Below, piece by piece: positions 39,643 to 51,800 of a stretch of 64,000 nt of DNA. Numbering within the stretch: the stretch's first letter is position 1; each line of letters starts with the position of its first letter. The notes beneath the pieces are model-generated. The model saw only the letters and a list, made by a program, of their open reading frames with translations. It was not told the origin of the DNA and did no database searches. The stretch covers positions 8,768,821 through 8,832,820 of the forward strand of contig JAAONU010000013.1 of NCBI GenBank assembly GCA_012932295.1, read 5' to 3'. The stretch is from Cyclina sinensis. Taxonomy: Eukaryota > Mollusca > Bivalvia > Venerida > Veneridae. The position numbers and the translations under genes are program-made.

Positions 39643-42600
39643 AAAAAAAGTACTTCATTTGTTCATTGACATATCAGTTATTTTTTTATTTCATTTGGCC
39701 ATTATTTATTACAGCCTACTTTCATTACTTATGTTTGAGTAATCAAACACTTTAGATAAAAACATTGATCATAAATCACAATTAAGAATAAAGGAAGTCA
39801 TGACTGTTAATTGATAATATACAATCATGATATAAATGAGATATATTAGTACATTTGTGTAATTTAATAACATTACTATTATTAACATGAAATGACTTAA
39901 CACTTCAGTGACTGCTGGGTTTTACTTTACTATTGTATATATAAGGAAAAATGTTGTATATTTTTGCTTGATAACATAGATAACAAGACTCAGAACAATG
40001 TTTGAAAAACTTCCAACAGATTCTAAATGGAAAACAGTTTCTTGTTAATCTGAAAATAAGGAGAAGTTAGGCTAATTTAGCAGACAGTTTCCCTCCAGGC
40101 CTACAGCTTGCACTGTTCATGACCTTTAGCATTAGACCATGACTAATGCAACCATCAGATTAGAGTAACTGGTTAGAGATCCAACATTTTCATTTGCTAT
40201 GAAATTCATTCAAATACCCTTTAGCCAAAAAGCTACATGTATATAAATCTGTGTTGGTTCTTTCAAATTCTGTTTTTTTCAATACATTAATTTTATTTTC
40301 ATCAGAAAAGGTTAACATTTCACCATGAAGAAAAAAAATTAAATTTCAAACTGAAAATTCAGATGACAAACACACGAGTCTGTCACAGTCAGTGATCCAT
40401 TTTGCATTTTTCAAAAAACTATCGTGAAAACGGTATTATATATTCATATATATTTATTTTCAAAAGAGAGATTTTCATTTTATTTTCAATATAACAGAGG
40501 GCAGGGCTTTTTATTTATTGAGGATCTCTCTGTACAGGATTAACCAGGTATTAAACAGAAGTGCTTCATACCACACTACAGATCAGTGCTGTAAGCAAAA
40601 AGGCTGATTGGGCTAATGACAACTTCCAACTTTTCAAGTGGCTCATTTTGTTTGAGGAATTTGAACAGTATGCCAGCTAGTACAAAATAGGAGTGTGCAG
40701 CATCCCTTCTTATGTGCACCCTGCCTTTTTCTCTGGCATGTTGCCAAGACTTTGCATTAAGCATTTCTAGTGGATTTTATGAGTGAATGGACACCAAGAG
40801 TTTGAAGGAGAAAATACATGGATACAAAATAATACATTACTGCTAAGAAAAATTGAATCAAATATAAAATCAGTAAATCTGTGTATGCCCTTTCAGCAGT
40901 AATTTCCATGCCTTCAAATGCCCTTTTCCCTAGCCTGGCACTAGGCTAGATTGTTTAAATTATATATTCATATACTTCTGCTACCACACTGACTTCTCAC
41001 TTCATACTGATAGCGCAACAATCTTATGTTCAGGAGTAAGAAAATAGAAAAGTCTACAAACAAGGGAGATCATAAATTGAAATCAGAACATAAGGACTGG
41101 AGCCAGTCTACCTTTTTCCATTAGCATCCTTTTTGAAATCCAAGCTGGGGCACTGAACTAACATGTATTTTATTTATTATCAGAAATTTATTACTTGGGA
41201 AAAGCATCTAAATGTACATGTATCATTATGTCCCTGTAAACTGCTGAAATTTTCAAATCTTTTCATAAATTCTGCTCTGCACATCATGAAAAGAAATAAA
41301 ACAATCGGTGAATCCAGTCTTTCATCAATACCTGGCATTTCATCAATGTTTACATCATACAATGTTATATACACACACATATCTATATTGCTACTTATAA
41401 ATATTGATGTATTTCTTAGAGCAGTATAAACAGATGCAGACAAAAATTAGCATTATTACAAAGGATACCTGAACAAAGTATTTTGGCAACACTTGGTGTT
41501 TAAGAGGGTCTGAGAACATTTTGTATATCATTTATGTCTGTTAATCTCATAGGTCTGTCCGTCTGGAACACAAATTAGAATACCAGAACAGTCATGTACA
41601 ACAACAACTTGTGGCAAAAGAAATCCTCTAATTACTGGGTTAATGGTGGCAACTAGAATACTAGAAACTTAGCTAAAGTCAAAGATACAATGTATTTACT
41701 CTTTCACAGAATTCTTATGAACTTGAAGCAAAACATATCAATTTCTAGACTCAGTTCTGAAGCTTAATTGACTTTAACCTGTTTATAGCAATTATTACTG
41801 CCTACCAGAATTAACACAGCAGATCAAATAAAACTGAAACTTTAGGAGTTAAAACATACACTTAGGTACAAAGCCTAGCCCTGCTTTAACTGATTCAACA
41901 TACTAAATGCTTACAATGTAGCTGAAAAGGCTTTAAACCTGACCAGAGTCAATTAAATCCATGTAATATATATCATGATAATTTTGGGTCTTGCAGAACA
42001 ATTTACTGACAAAACATCTGTTATTAATATTTCATAGAAATAGAATATTCTAAACTTTTGAAACTGGCTACAGAACTATGCAAAAAAATGCAGTTGGTGA
42101 AAAATGCAATCTGCTTATAATATAAACTGCTTCTTACAACCCACTGAAAATCACTGACACTGACTGTTTCTATTAGGGCTAAACTGACAGTATGACTGGT
42201 AAATTATATGTCTCATGATATCATTTCAGCACAACAATACTCATACAAAAGGGTAAAATACAAATAAAATTAAGCTTTATTACAAACTTAACCATCATTT
42301 TATGCATTACTTATTGTTCTTTAAAACCTTTATACTAATCTGAAAGTTCACTGTTTGGTTATTAACAACTAACAGAGTTACAATCCAGCTGTTAGGTATA
42401 AATATCTGAAGCCTATTCACAAATTCCTGAAACTGCTAATGTGTACTAAAGATTGTTACTTTTTTTAATGGGGTGACAGACAAATTGTCGCATTACATAA
42501 CCATACCAGTGCAAAAGCATATCCCTCTGAGAAGCATACTACTATAATAATAGTGGATATCATAAAATCAATAGGTATTAATCACATGCAGAGCCTTTTT

Positions 42601-43353
42601 GTTTGTACAACTGTTTGCATTCTACAATAAAAACTATGTTTGCATATATTTTTATTTTAATATGAAGGGGGCTTATTTTACACAACATTACTTATTTATT
42701 CATAGAATTTCAAACTCCTGTGTATATACATGAATATCTGGAATTATTCAGTATTTACTTTGTTTTATAATACTTTTTTTTCTGTACTTATTAATTGATA
42801 TTATTCATAATCAAAGCATGTTATAAACCAGCATAAAGAATATTAATCCACTATACAGACTATAAAGCTATATTATGTAGTACACTTCTACACTTGTGCA
42901 GTGGATTTTTTTATCCAACATTCTAAAAATGGCACATATTTTTACGATTTATGGTAAAAAAAATACAATGACAGGTATTTTACAATTAGGATAAAATTAA
43001 CTTAATAAATTTGGTCTAGACAGTTTGACTGATTTTATCAACATTTTCTTTTATTACTTTTAAAACGTAATGCCTTGGAAAAAAAACATGGCCTATCAAA
43101 AACGTTCTCGATGTCTCTTCAACAAATCTGATTAGTTGGCTTAGTAAAGTAGTATGAATTGGAAAATTTTGCCACTAAGTTTTATTTTTTTTAACGAACC
43201 TAGATTATAATGTACCTCTAGAAAAACACTTGAGGTCACTGAATTTATCTTTGTGATCATCCAATTTCAATTATCATTTGCAAGTTGGCAAAATAGAACC
43301 TTATCTCTTATAATTTTATATTAATTGGTTCTAATGGCTAAATTGACACTTAC

Positions 43354-43420
43354 CTTTTGAATGATTTTCAAATTCTAACACTAATTCCTTTTCCTTTTTA
43401 GATTTTCTCTCAGACCCCAT
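43354..43420 (-). CDS. Unrecognised - strand gene, first coding exon (candidate)
   Basis: ATG at 43420-43418 opens 22 codons (MGSERKSKKEKELVLEFENH, then SK) ending at a perfect donor AAAAG|GTAAGT, phase 1. A possible acceptor (ttttttaaaag) lies at 43432, so the exon may begin at 43431 with 11 nt of 5' UTR. The composition is Lys/Glu-rich and looks coding against the AT-rich background. Its phase fits the 35.05-kb microexon. No family is recognised. Confidence 0.45.
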
Positions 43421-43899
43421 ACTTGAGTCTTCTTTTAAAAAATACTCATCCAATTAATGAATTATTATTTAGATGTCAAACAAGTCACTTGTTTTCAATT
43501 TGTGTACTTCCTGAAACATGGAACGTCTAAACGCCATACAGTGCCGTACTGTGACGTAGTGAACCCTAGGAATCAATCTATTGTAGTGTCTGGTATCACA
43601 AGAGCTGCGAGGACATGCCATCTAAAAACATGTTGTACCTTGGTCGATCCAGCATCATTTGGCATTGTTGTAAATGTTAGAGTGTAAACGTCGACAACTT
43701 CACATACAACAGTTATGGACTTTCCTCCTCAAACTTCTTCAACCCGTTGTCGCAACTATACTCAACAATTGATTCGGACATGTCATCATGCTTCAGTTCA
43801 ATACACACCAGTAGTCCAAGACTCGATTATAGCGGGCGAAGTAGTAAAAGAAAATCATCAGAAACATCATCCTTTCCACACAAGAACGCTGCTACCTGC

Positions 43900-44700
43900 C
43901 CATTAAAATCAACAAACCTCCAGCTTCTCACTGTCAACTGATGCAGTATACGTACTAACAGGGCCGAGTTCCACTCGGCGCTGGACTACATTAAATCGGA
44001 TATTGTATGCGGGACAGAGTCCTGGCTCAGAGAGGTGAAACCTGGAAAGGACCCTGAGAAAAATGCCATAAAGACCAGTAAAGTTTTCCCGGAGAACATG
44101 ACAGCACATCGCAATGACAGGTCATCAGGTGTAGGAGGAGGTGTATTTATAGCCACAAATCGCAACCTGTTGTCTGATGCTCAACCACAACTGACTGGGA
44201 GATAATCTGGTCAAAGATCCGAATGGCCAACAAAAGGGACTTATATCTTCGTTCCTTCTACATGCCCAATCGCAACATCGTAGACATAAAAAAAGCTCAA
44301 AGAATCTGTCGATAAGCAATTCGTCATTGCAGGTGACTTCAGCTGCCCAAATATTGACTGGGATTCTATGTCTTTACAAAAAGGAGCTCCAGACAAAGAT
44401 GTACAGCAAGCGCTCTTAGACTTTTCTATCGAAAAAGGACTTACACAGATACATAACCAGCCTACAACGGATAACAAGCTACTAGACCTAGTATTTACAT
44501 CAAACCCATCATTGGTAAAGTCATCAGTTTCAGTTCCAGACAAAAGCGACCACGCCATGGTTGTCACCGATATCACTATTATCCCACATTTTATTCGGCA
44601 AAGGCCTAGAAAGTTCTATCTATTCGGCAAGGCAAATTGGGATAGTATCTACCCTAAGATGGAAAAAACTATCATCCTCCACCATGAACAAACCTGAATC
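43900..44700 (+). pseudogene. LINE endonuclease domain remnant
   Basis: Pieces in several frames: LQLLTVN then an in-frame TGA (43939) then SIRTNRAEFHSALDYI, DIVCGTESWL, RSSGVGGGVFIA, FVIAGDFSCPNIDWDS (the GDFN-type motif, with Ser in place of Asn) and KSDHAMVVTDI (the SDH motif). This is the apurinic-type endonuclease fold of LINEs. Broken by one stop and at least two frameshifts. Confidence 0.8.
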
Positions 44701-45520
44701 TACAGACATTTGTACACTCTGGGAAGCATTTCGAAATGGTATTTCTATTATTGCTGATAAGTACACCCCATCTAAGACAAGTAAGAAACGCAAATCAGTT
44801 CCTTGGTTCAACAGAGATCTGCATTGTATGGTTAAACGCAAGTCCCATCTGTACAGATGTGCTCAAAAGTCCGGACAGTGGAACCACTTTAAAACATACC
44901 AGAAAGAGTGCAAGGTACCATTTAAAAGAGCTGAAGTCCAACATATTAATAACACTATCCAGAAAGGCCTAGAAGAAAACAATAGCAAACCATTCTGGCG
45001 GTACGCGAAATCAAGACGCCAAGTATCCCTGACGTGTATATCCTGCAAGATCCTCAAACATGTAGTCTGCAAACATCTACTAAACCATCTAGAAAAGAAT
45101 AAGGTACTTAACTCTCTCAGTCATGGATTTAGATCTTGCTATTCATGTAAAACACAACTACTTACAAAAGCACATGACCTCGTACAAAAATACGACACAG
45201 GAACCCAGGTAGACGTGATAATCCTCGGCTTCTCCAAAGCTTTTGAAACAGTTCCGCACAACTTCCTTCTCCACAAACTAAGAACATATGGTATTGGAAG
45301 CAACATCGATGATTGGCTCCGAGACATCCTTACAAACAGGACTATGCGGGTTGAAATTGACGGCGTCTCCTCAGAATCAGTCAGCGGTGACTCAGGTGTC
45401 CCACAGGGCAGAGTGCTTGGCCCCTTGACCTTCATGTGCCACATAAATGATCTCCCGGACTGCGTGAAATCAACTGTTTGCCTGTTTGCAGACGACTGCC
45501 TGTTGTACCATCCAATTTGA
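44700..45520 (+). pseudogene. LINE reverse transcriptase remnant with internal deletion
   Basis: An open stretch from 44561 to 45520 covers the linker (FWRYAKSRRQ), then VSLTCISCKILKHVVC, SHGFRSCYSCKTQLL, DVIILGFSKAFETVPHNFLL, GVPQGRVLGPLTF and LFADDCLLY (the catalytic YADD-type box, here FADD). The Lys-rich region and the fingers expected between KSRRQ and VSLTC are absent, so the product would be inactive although the frame stays open. First catalytic motif reads LGFSKAF instead of the usual LDFSKAF. Confidence 0.88.
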
Positions 45521-45529
45521 ACAATAAAG

Positions 45530-46340
45530 GACCATATCCAAGTACAAGAGGATCACAGAGCTTGAAAAATGGGCTTCCAAGTGGGGTATGCGGTTCAATG
45601 CCAAGAAGTGTCAGGTGATGAGCATAAACCAGATGTCCAACCACTTTTACCAACTAGACAACCACATCCTGAAGCAAGTAGAAGAATTCCCTTATCTTGG
45701 CGTAACTCTTTCTGAAAATCTGAAATTTTCAAATCACCAACATCACAAAGAAAGGTAACTCAAGACTGAGATTTTTGAAACGTAATTTGAATTACTGTCT
45801 TAAACATGCAGGAAGACCGCATACCTCGCTCTTGTCAGATCAACACTTGAGTACAGTTTAATAGTCTGGGACCCACACCTTAAGAAGGATATCAACATGT
45901 TCGAGAGAGTGCAGCGACAAGCATCAAGGTTCATCACCGGCAATTATTCAGCTAGAGAACCAGGATGCATCACCAAGATGCTAAAGAACCTTGACCTACC
46001 TCCTCTGAAAGACAGAAGAAAGTCTTCACAACTGGTATTTCTCAATAAAGTGACCGAAGTGCTGGTGCCAGCAATGCCATGCCATTCATTTCTGACACCA
46101 AACCGTGGTATGAGACTAATCAAACCAAAGGCATTCTCAAACTGTGAATCAAAGAATATAGTAGAAAAACACGCCCATATGAACTTAAAGTGATACAAGA
46201 CTTTTAAGTGGAAAAGTGAACTATTCAAAAACTCCTTTTTCCTCAAAACAGTTATAGACTGTAACACTCTTAGTGACAATATAGTGTGCGCAGAGACAGT
46301 ACAGGGCTTCAAAACAACCCTCCAACATCGGCACTAATAA
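45530..46340 (+). pseudogene. LINE ORF2 C-terminal remnant
   Basis: After a stop at 45518, other frames continue the protein: ITELEKWASKWGMRFNAKKC, YLGVTLSENLKF, FERVQRQASRFITGNYS, DLPPLKDRRKSSQLVF and a final VQGFKTTLQHRH before TAA (46336). This is the usual thumb and C-terminal block of jockey/CR1-like elements. Confidence 0.8.
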
Positions 46341-47930
46341 CAACTTCCCATCTCTCTTCCACTGCGCATAACAACAACAGCAACTGATTGTCTTTGAATT
46401 TACATTAAGATTCTTGTAGACTGGTTACGTGCATTAAACAATTTTCATACTGTGTACTCTCGTTTTTGCAAACCCGGTCACATTTTGTTACTCCGCTCTA
46501 GGGACTAAATTTTTTATAAAATAGATAAAATGTACTGCGTAAATTTGGGCTCGGCACTAGTGACTGGTGCTAATCAGTTAATCTTCGGGTTTTAAACTTA
46601 GTAGGGGTGTAGGATAGTGGGGGAATTGCTGATCAGGTGTTCCCAAATCCGATTTGAGGGGGGGGGGGGGATAAATTCGTTAAACATATTTTTATATGTC
46701 GCCCTTTTGTACTTGTATTCCCTATCACTCTATTATCTTGAATCCTTTTAATAGCTTTTTAGGTCCCTGGGTCAAGATCAGCAACTTCATCACACCCTCA
46801 TCATTCTTAATTACTGATGTATTGCCTTGTGGGGCAGACTATCTTGGTTTTAATACAGATTAGCGCCAATACCTCAGCTTTTATAGACCGTGTGCTTAAT
46901 TATTTTTTGCTTGACGCTTGATTTTCTGTTTGACGTTTGATTTTATCAATGTGCTTTGTATTTTTGCTTTTAGGTCATTTTATGTTTGCTTGCTTGTATC
47001 ATGTAATTTTATATGTGCGCCATGTTGTTTATTTGTTAATCTGCTGTTTATGATGTAGTCGGTTAATAGCTATTCATAGCTAGTATTAACATGTTTTGCC
47101 ATGCCGACTTTAAATAAAATTTGTATTAGTATTTATTTGTATTTTGTATAACCAGATAAACCAATAACTAAAAAAAAACATAACAATTGCTGCTGTTTAC
47201 GTTCAAATTGCTTAACATTCTTATCTTCTAATCAAACTGCACCGTTTCGTGACTAGCTAGGCCAGGTTCTGACCTGAACACATATAACCTAGTAGACGAT
47301 GAATAACGTAAATTATAAAAATAGCAATGGCTGAATCACTGCTCTTCATAAGACACTATAAAGAAAATTGTTAGAAAAGAAAATCAAAAACAACTTTCTC
47401 TCAAACCAAGGGGTAGTTAGAAACGTATTGAATTAGGTAACTTCTATATTGCTTAATCACCACTAACTTCTAAGTATGTAAATGTTATTTCAAATGTTTG
47501 AATCGATAGAACTATTCTATTTAATGGTAGGTAGAAAGTTCTGTGACAATCGATCCATTAACCTTTAAAGATCGACAAATTTACTGGACACGTACGTTCA
47601 CAAACGGAAGGGAGTGCAGAAAGTTCAATTTATTTTCCAATTAACATATGAGTTAAATATAAGATGGTTTGAGAAATACAGAAATTGCCTGCAAAGACCA
47701 AACAAATGTTATAATTTAATATTTGCGTCATTTTCCATCGTAACTTTGTTTGTACTAATTTGTTGCATTACAAAAAGATCTCTAGGGTTTAATTGTAAGG
47801 TTGCATAAGATATTTAATCCCCGACGTATTGAAAGCAATACTGAAGTGCCTTATCAGAGAAAAGCTATACATTGATAAGGCTGTAAAATGACTTTCGCAT
47901 GGGAACATCTTATCACTGACCTTTACTTAC

Positions 47931-48200
47931 CTAAAATAGTCCAAATTAGTTCTTGCAATATAAAAACAGACAGATACAAACCAGAAGTGCATATTAAGCC
48001 TCATAATAGCTGTTTCTCTGCTGATACCCATGAACAAAACTTCCGATATTGATCAGTTGTTTTTTTTTTTGCCAGGGCCTTCAGACAAGCTAATAGAAAG
48101 ATGGTCACTTAAATGACCTTAAGTAGATAAATGTAAATCTATATGTGTATAGCTAAATTCATGACAGATTGACAGACAGTCGCAGTAAGAGTCAATCCTC
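47931..48200 (-). other. Possible 5' non-coding exon of the - strand gene
   Basis: A perfect - strand donor TTTTAG|GTAAGTA lies at 47930, about 350 bp from the X-box/CCAAT cluster. The right-hand boundary is arbitrary. Supported only by the donor and position. Confidence 0.22.
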
Positions 48201-48239
48201 TCGTGCATCCTTTACAGGTCTAGGCTAATATTTAGTGTT

Positions 48240-48625
48240 CTAAATCTTACTCTTTGATTTAGTGTTTCACAGGTTGAAGAGCTCAGCCAATCAAATTGTT
48301 GGAAGACATGCTATGCATGTTGCCAGGCAACTTTGTCGAAAGCACCAATCAAATATAATTTTATAAAAAAAACAAAGTCATGTTATCCAACCAAAATAGT
48401 TTTGTGTTCTGATATAATATTTCACGTGTATGACGCAGCGTTCGAGTACATGTCAAAAGGAAAAAACAGCAAATTAACGATTGTATTAAAAAAGTATTTT
48501 TATTAAAATTAAAGTCTTGAAGAAAGTGAAGTATTTATCACTAGAAATACTGCATTCTCGGATGGTGTTAATTTTATTTGCAAAGGGGAAATAAAGGCTA
48601 TAAATTTCTACTTTCGTTTTTGACC
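48240..48625 (+). promoter_or_regulatory. FAM72 promoter/5' UTR; possibly bidirectional
   Basis: Contains CCAAT boxes at 48287-48291 (AGCCAATC) and 48345-48349, a perfect palindromic RFX-type X-box GTTGCCAGGCAAC at 48319-48331 between them, and a CACGTG E-box followed by TGACGCAG near 48423-48440. No TATA box is obvious at a fitting distance. A possible - strand donor at 47930 suggests divergent transcription from here. The motifs are seen directly; the promoter role is inference. Confidence 0.5.
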
Positions 48626-48804
48626 ATGGCAGAATTTGTCAGTTCTTCAGACAAGATTTCTGCGAACCCTTCTATTCACAATGAAGAAGTCTACGCCTTA
48701 GAGTGTACATTCTGCTCGAACAGTGTATGTGAAAGAGGAATGAAGTGTTTTCTTATTGCAGATGAAAAGATCGAGTTGTATTCTACAGATCAGGTGGACA
48801 GAAG
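48626..48804 (+). CDS. FAM72A: FAM72 coding exon 1
   Basis: Begins at ATG in the context gaccATGGC and ends at donor AG|GTGAGT, phase 2. Carries the N-terminal CxxC, RGMK and IELYSTD segments. Confidence 0.92.
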
Positions 48805-51800
48805 GTGAGTTGCAGCAGTTTTATCATTACATACACATGTTGCAGGAACTCGTCGATCAGATTTACTGACGTTTCGGTAAATGACCAGTTCGGTAAATTG
48901 GGTATATATAGTAAACCCTTTGGACGTTTCGGTAAAAAGGCAATTATATAGTAATTATATGGTAACAATGGGATATATCACATATTTCACCGCTGCTCTA
49001 ATTTTGCTGCTATTATCAGGTTCACAACAAAACAGTTTTCTTTAATCTCCTAGTTGTACTCGTTACCGAACAAATCGGTAACACGACAAATCGGTAACAT
49101 GATTTTATATAGTAAACAATCGGTGAAATTGGTAACAATAGAAATATTGCATATAACGGTGATTAAGTAGGTGTGAAAAGGCATATGGGGGTAAATTGCT
49201 CGTCAGAAAAAGGTGCTAACAACACGTGTCGGTCGTTAAAGAAGTTAGGTCTATTAGTTTGTCTCAGCAGGTAATTATATAATTTGTGTTTGTCATGCAA
49301 TTATCATTATCAAAATTATTAAAATTGATGCGACAATATTATAGTCATAGTTACTTAATTTAAGGATGAAAGGAGAAAATACTTTTTGATAGCACTTTAA
49401 TGTTTAAAATTAAAAGAAGTTTGTTTCTCACTCATCATAAGAGATCTCGGGTGACCTGCTGACCATCGTTCTGTTATAACCTTGATGTGATTTGACTTGA
49501 GAAGTCATTTTTTTGTGACAATTTGTTAAGTTGTTATATTGTTGATATTTCTCGTATCATAATGAAATACAAATAAACAGCTTATAGGAAATTTAATTCT
49601 ATATTATGTTGTTTTTTTTTCTTTTAATTAAATATGTCATTCCTTCGATGTTACGGTATGTAAATAATAAATATTTATAAAATATTTAAAACATCTGAAA
49701 AAAAAACCAATTAAAGTAATCTCGGTCATTAATAGTACTATTCACACCTACTACATCACTTTCTCTGACGAGCAGTGTACCCCCATATGCCTTTTCACAC
49801 CTACCTAATCACCGTTCTCGGTATATGCAATATTTCCATTGTTACTGATTTCTCCGATTGTTTACTATATAAAATCATGTTACCGATTTGTCGTGTTACC
49901 GATTTGTCGGTAAATCGTTGTACTCAACACATTAGCAGTCTTTAAAACCCGCTAATTGAGTAATAATAGACGCGTGCCCGAAAATATCAGAGCACTGACT
50001 GTGTTAAATAAATGAATAATAAATAAGTAATAAATAAATAAATAAAACGCACGTATTATATCTCTACCTGCATATCGTAGTGATCTCGTGAAACCAAAGT
50101 ATAACTGATTAATCTGGGTCCAAACTGTAAATAGTTTAGACACTATCCAATGGGATGAAGAGTCAAAAAGAAAACAAACTAGGTAATTATTATGTCTTTT
50201 TCATATGTGTGACAACTTTCTCCACTATTTACCATATAATTACTATATAATTGCCTTTTTACCGAAACGTCCAAAGGGTTTACTATATAAATCCAATTTA
50301 CCGAACTGGTCATTTACCGAAACGTCCGGCACCTGTCGATCATAATAGGCATATGTAGAAAAACACTTGATTTTCATTTTCAGTATTAAAGTATATACTG
50401 TATATTTTAAGTGTATTTGGGTATTTTGTGCTGCCTTTCGTGTGCCTGCCACAGGTGACAGTATCACTGAGCGTACAACATCTAGAATGGAAAAAAATGG
50501 GTAAGACTGAAAAGAGAAAGGGCCTGATTCTTACGAAAAAAAACCTAATTTTTCTTTGATGTTTGAGATATGAGTGATTAATGGTTAAAACATGTTCTTT
50601 GTATGGAAATGCTATAACAAAATTTAAACTAAGACTGTTTTTTTTTTTTAATTTATTGGTCATATAAATTGTTTATAATGTTCTCACGTATTCCTTCTCT
50701 AGAAAAAGGACTAGGTGGCATACGAAAAGGGGCTAACACATACAATAATTAAAATAATATCCTTTTTAAATAGTCTTTTAAATGTTTCAGTATTTTGCAT
50801 TACAAAGTTTGAAAAACTGAAGTGTAATACAATTCAGATTTTTTTAGTATCTGAATGAAAGCGTGGTTTATCGCACGTTAGAGCTACAAAAAAGACTTGT
50901 CATGGTACGAATATGGCATATTTTAATCTTGAGTCTGTTAATTTTCATAACAAGATGTGCTCAAGTAATTTGTCAATTTAGTCAAAGTAAACTTCTGTTA
51001 ACATAGGAAGAGATTTCTTTAATGTATTGCGGTACTGCAACTTGCGTTCATTTGGTCTGCAAAGAGACAGTTTACCGACTTACTGACTAGGAAAAAGTGT
51101 GCTTTTGTATTATAAGTTTAAAACAGCTGACTGAAACTTTAATAACACCCCTCCTGCTTTCTCACTCTGGGCATGGGACCCGATGACAACGCAGTTAATG
51201 GTTTTCTTTTTTTAATTTTTTTTTTTTATTTACACAATTGTCAGTGCTTTTTAGGGCCTGCACTTCCAACATTTGCTTACAGTCAGTGAAATAAGTCGTC
51301 CTGTTGCGGCAGTGGCGCCATTCCGCCAACGGTCATTACAATCTGCATATTGCGTTTGGAGTGACTAAACATTCTGCACGTTTCCTCTTTATTTGATGAG
51401 GTTTTGGACCTGCTGTTGGTGTTTTTTTGTGCTGTTCTTTGCCCATTTGTAGAGATAATAGCTATGTTGGCTAATTTTACCGCAATCTGATAGGAAGTGC
51501 CTAACCTTTTTGCCTGCATTCCTCTGTCATAGTTCCCCAGAAAGAAATCTCTGTTTTGTGGTGGGCGTACTTACCAGAAAGCCTGTAATTTCCGGAGTCT
51601 CTTATTGCCCTGCACCATTCTTCTAATTCACTTTTCACTATACCATGAAGTGTGTTTATGAATTTTGGCATATCTTGCATTTTCCACTGCGTAGCTGTCT
51701 TCAACACGTGATTGGGGCTTTCAGAATTGTTGTTGGTCCAGCAAGCAGCAAAATTTTTCCATTTCTCAATGGCTCAATCACGTTCTTTTAACAAAGGAAG

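Larger units (their letters stand above)
35836..43353. other. Long non-coding stretch, probably intronic
   Basis: AT-rich with microsatellites at 37.7 and 39.6 kb and a GC-richer SINE-like patch at 39140-39265. A 62-codon - frame at 40764-40576 looks somewhat protein-like but has no usable donor. Confidence 0.45.
43690..47135 (+). mobile_element. Degenerate jockey/CR1-like LINE
   Basis: A single-orientation non-LTR retrotransposon: presumed ORF2 start near 43700, endonuclease, reverse transcriptase, C-terminal block, then about 0.8 kb of 3' UTR with AATAAA near 47114. Frameshifts and stops occur throughout. It lies antisense in the presumed first intron of the - strand gene. Confidence 0.85.

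Noticed and set aside
40576..40766. Protein-like - strand frame KSWQHAREKGRVHIRRD...
   Set aside because: The acceptor phase would fit after the 43.4-kb exon, but there is no usable donor before the stop and no family match; may be a transposon scrap.
48578..48625. N-terminal extension of FAM72 from an upstream TTG
   Set aside because: No ATG; the first true start, with a good context, is 48626.
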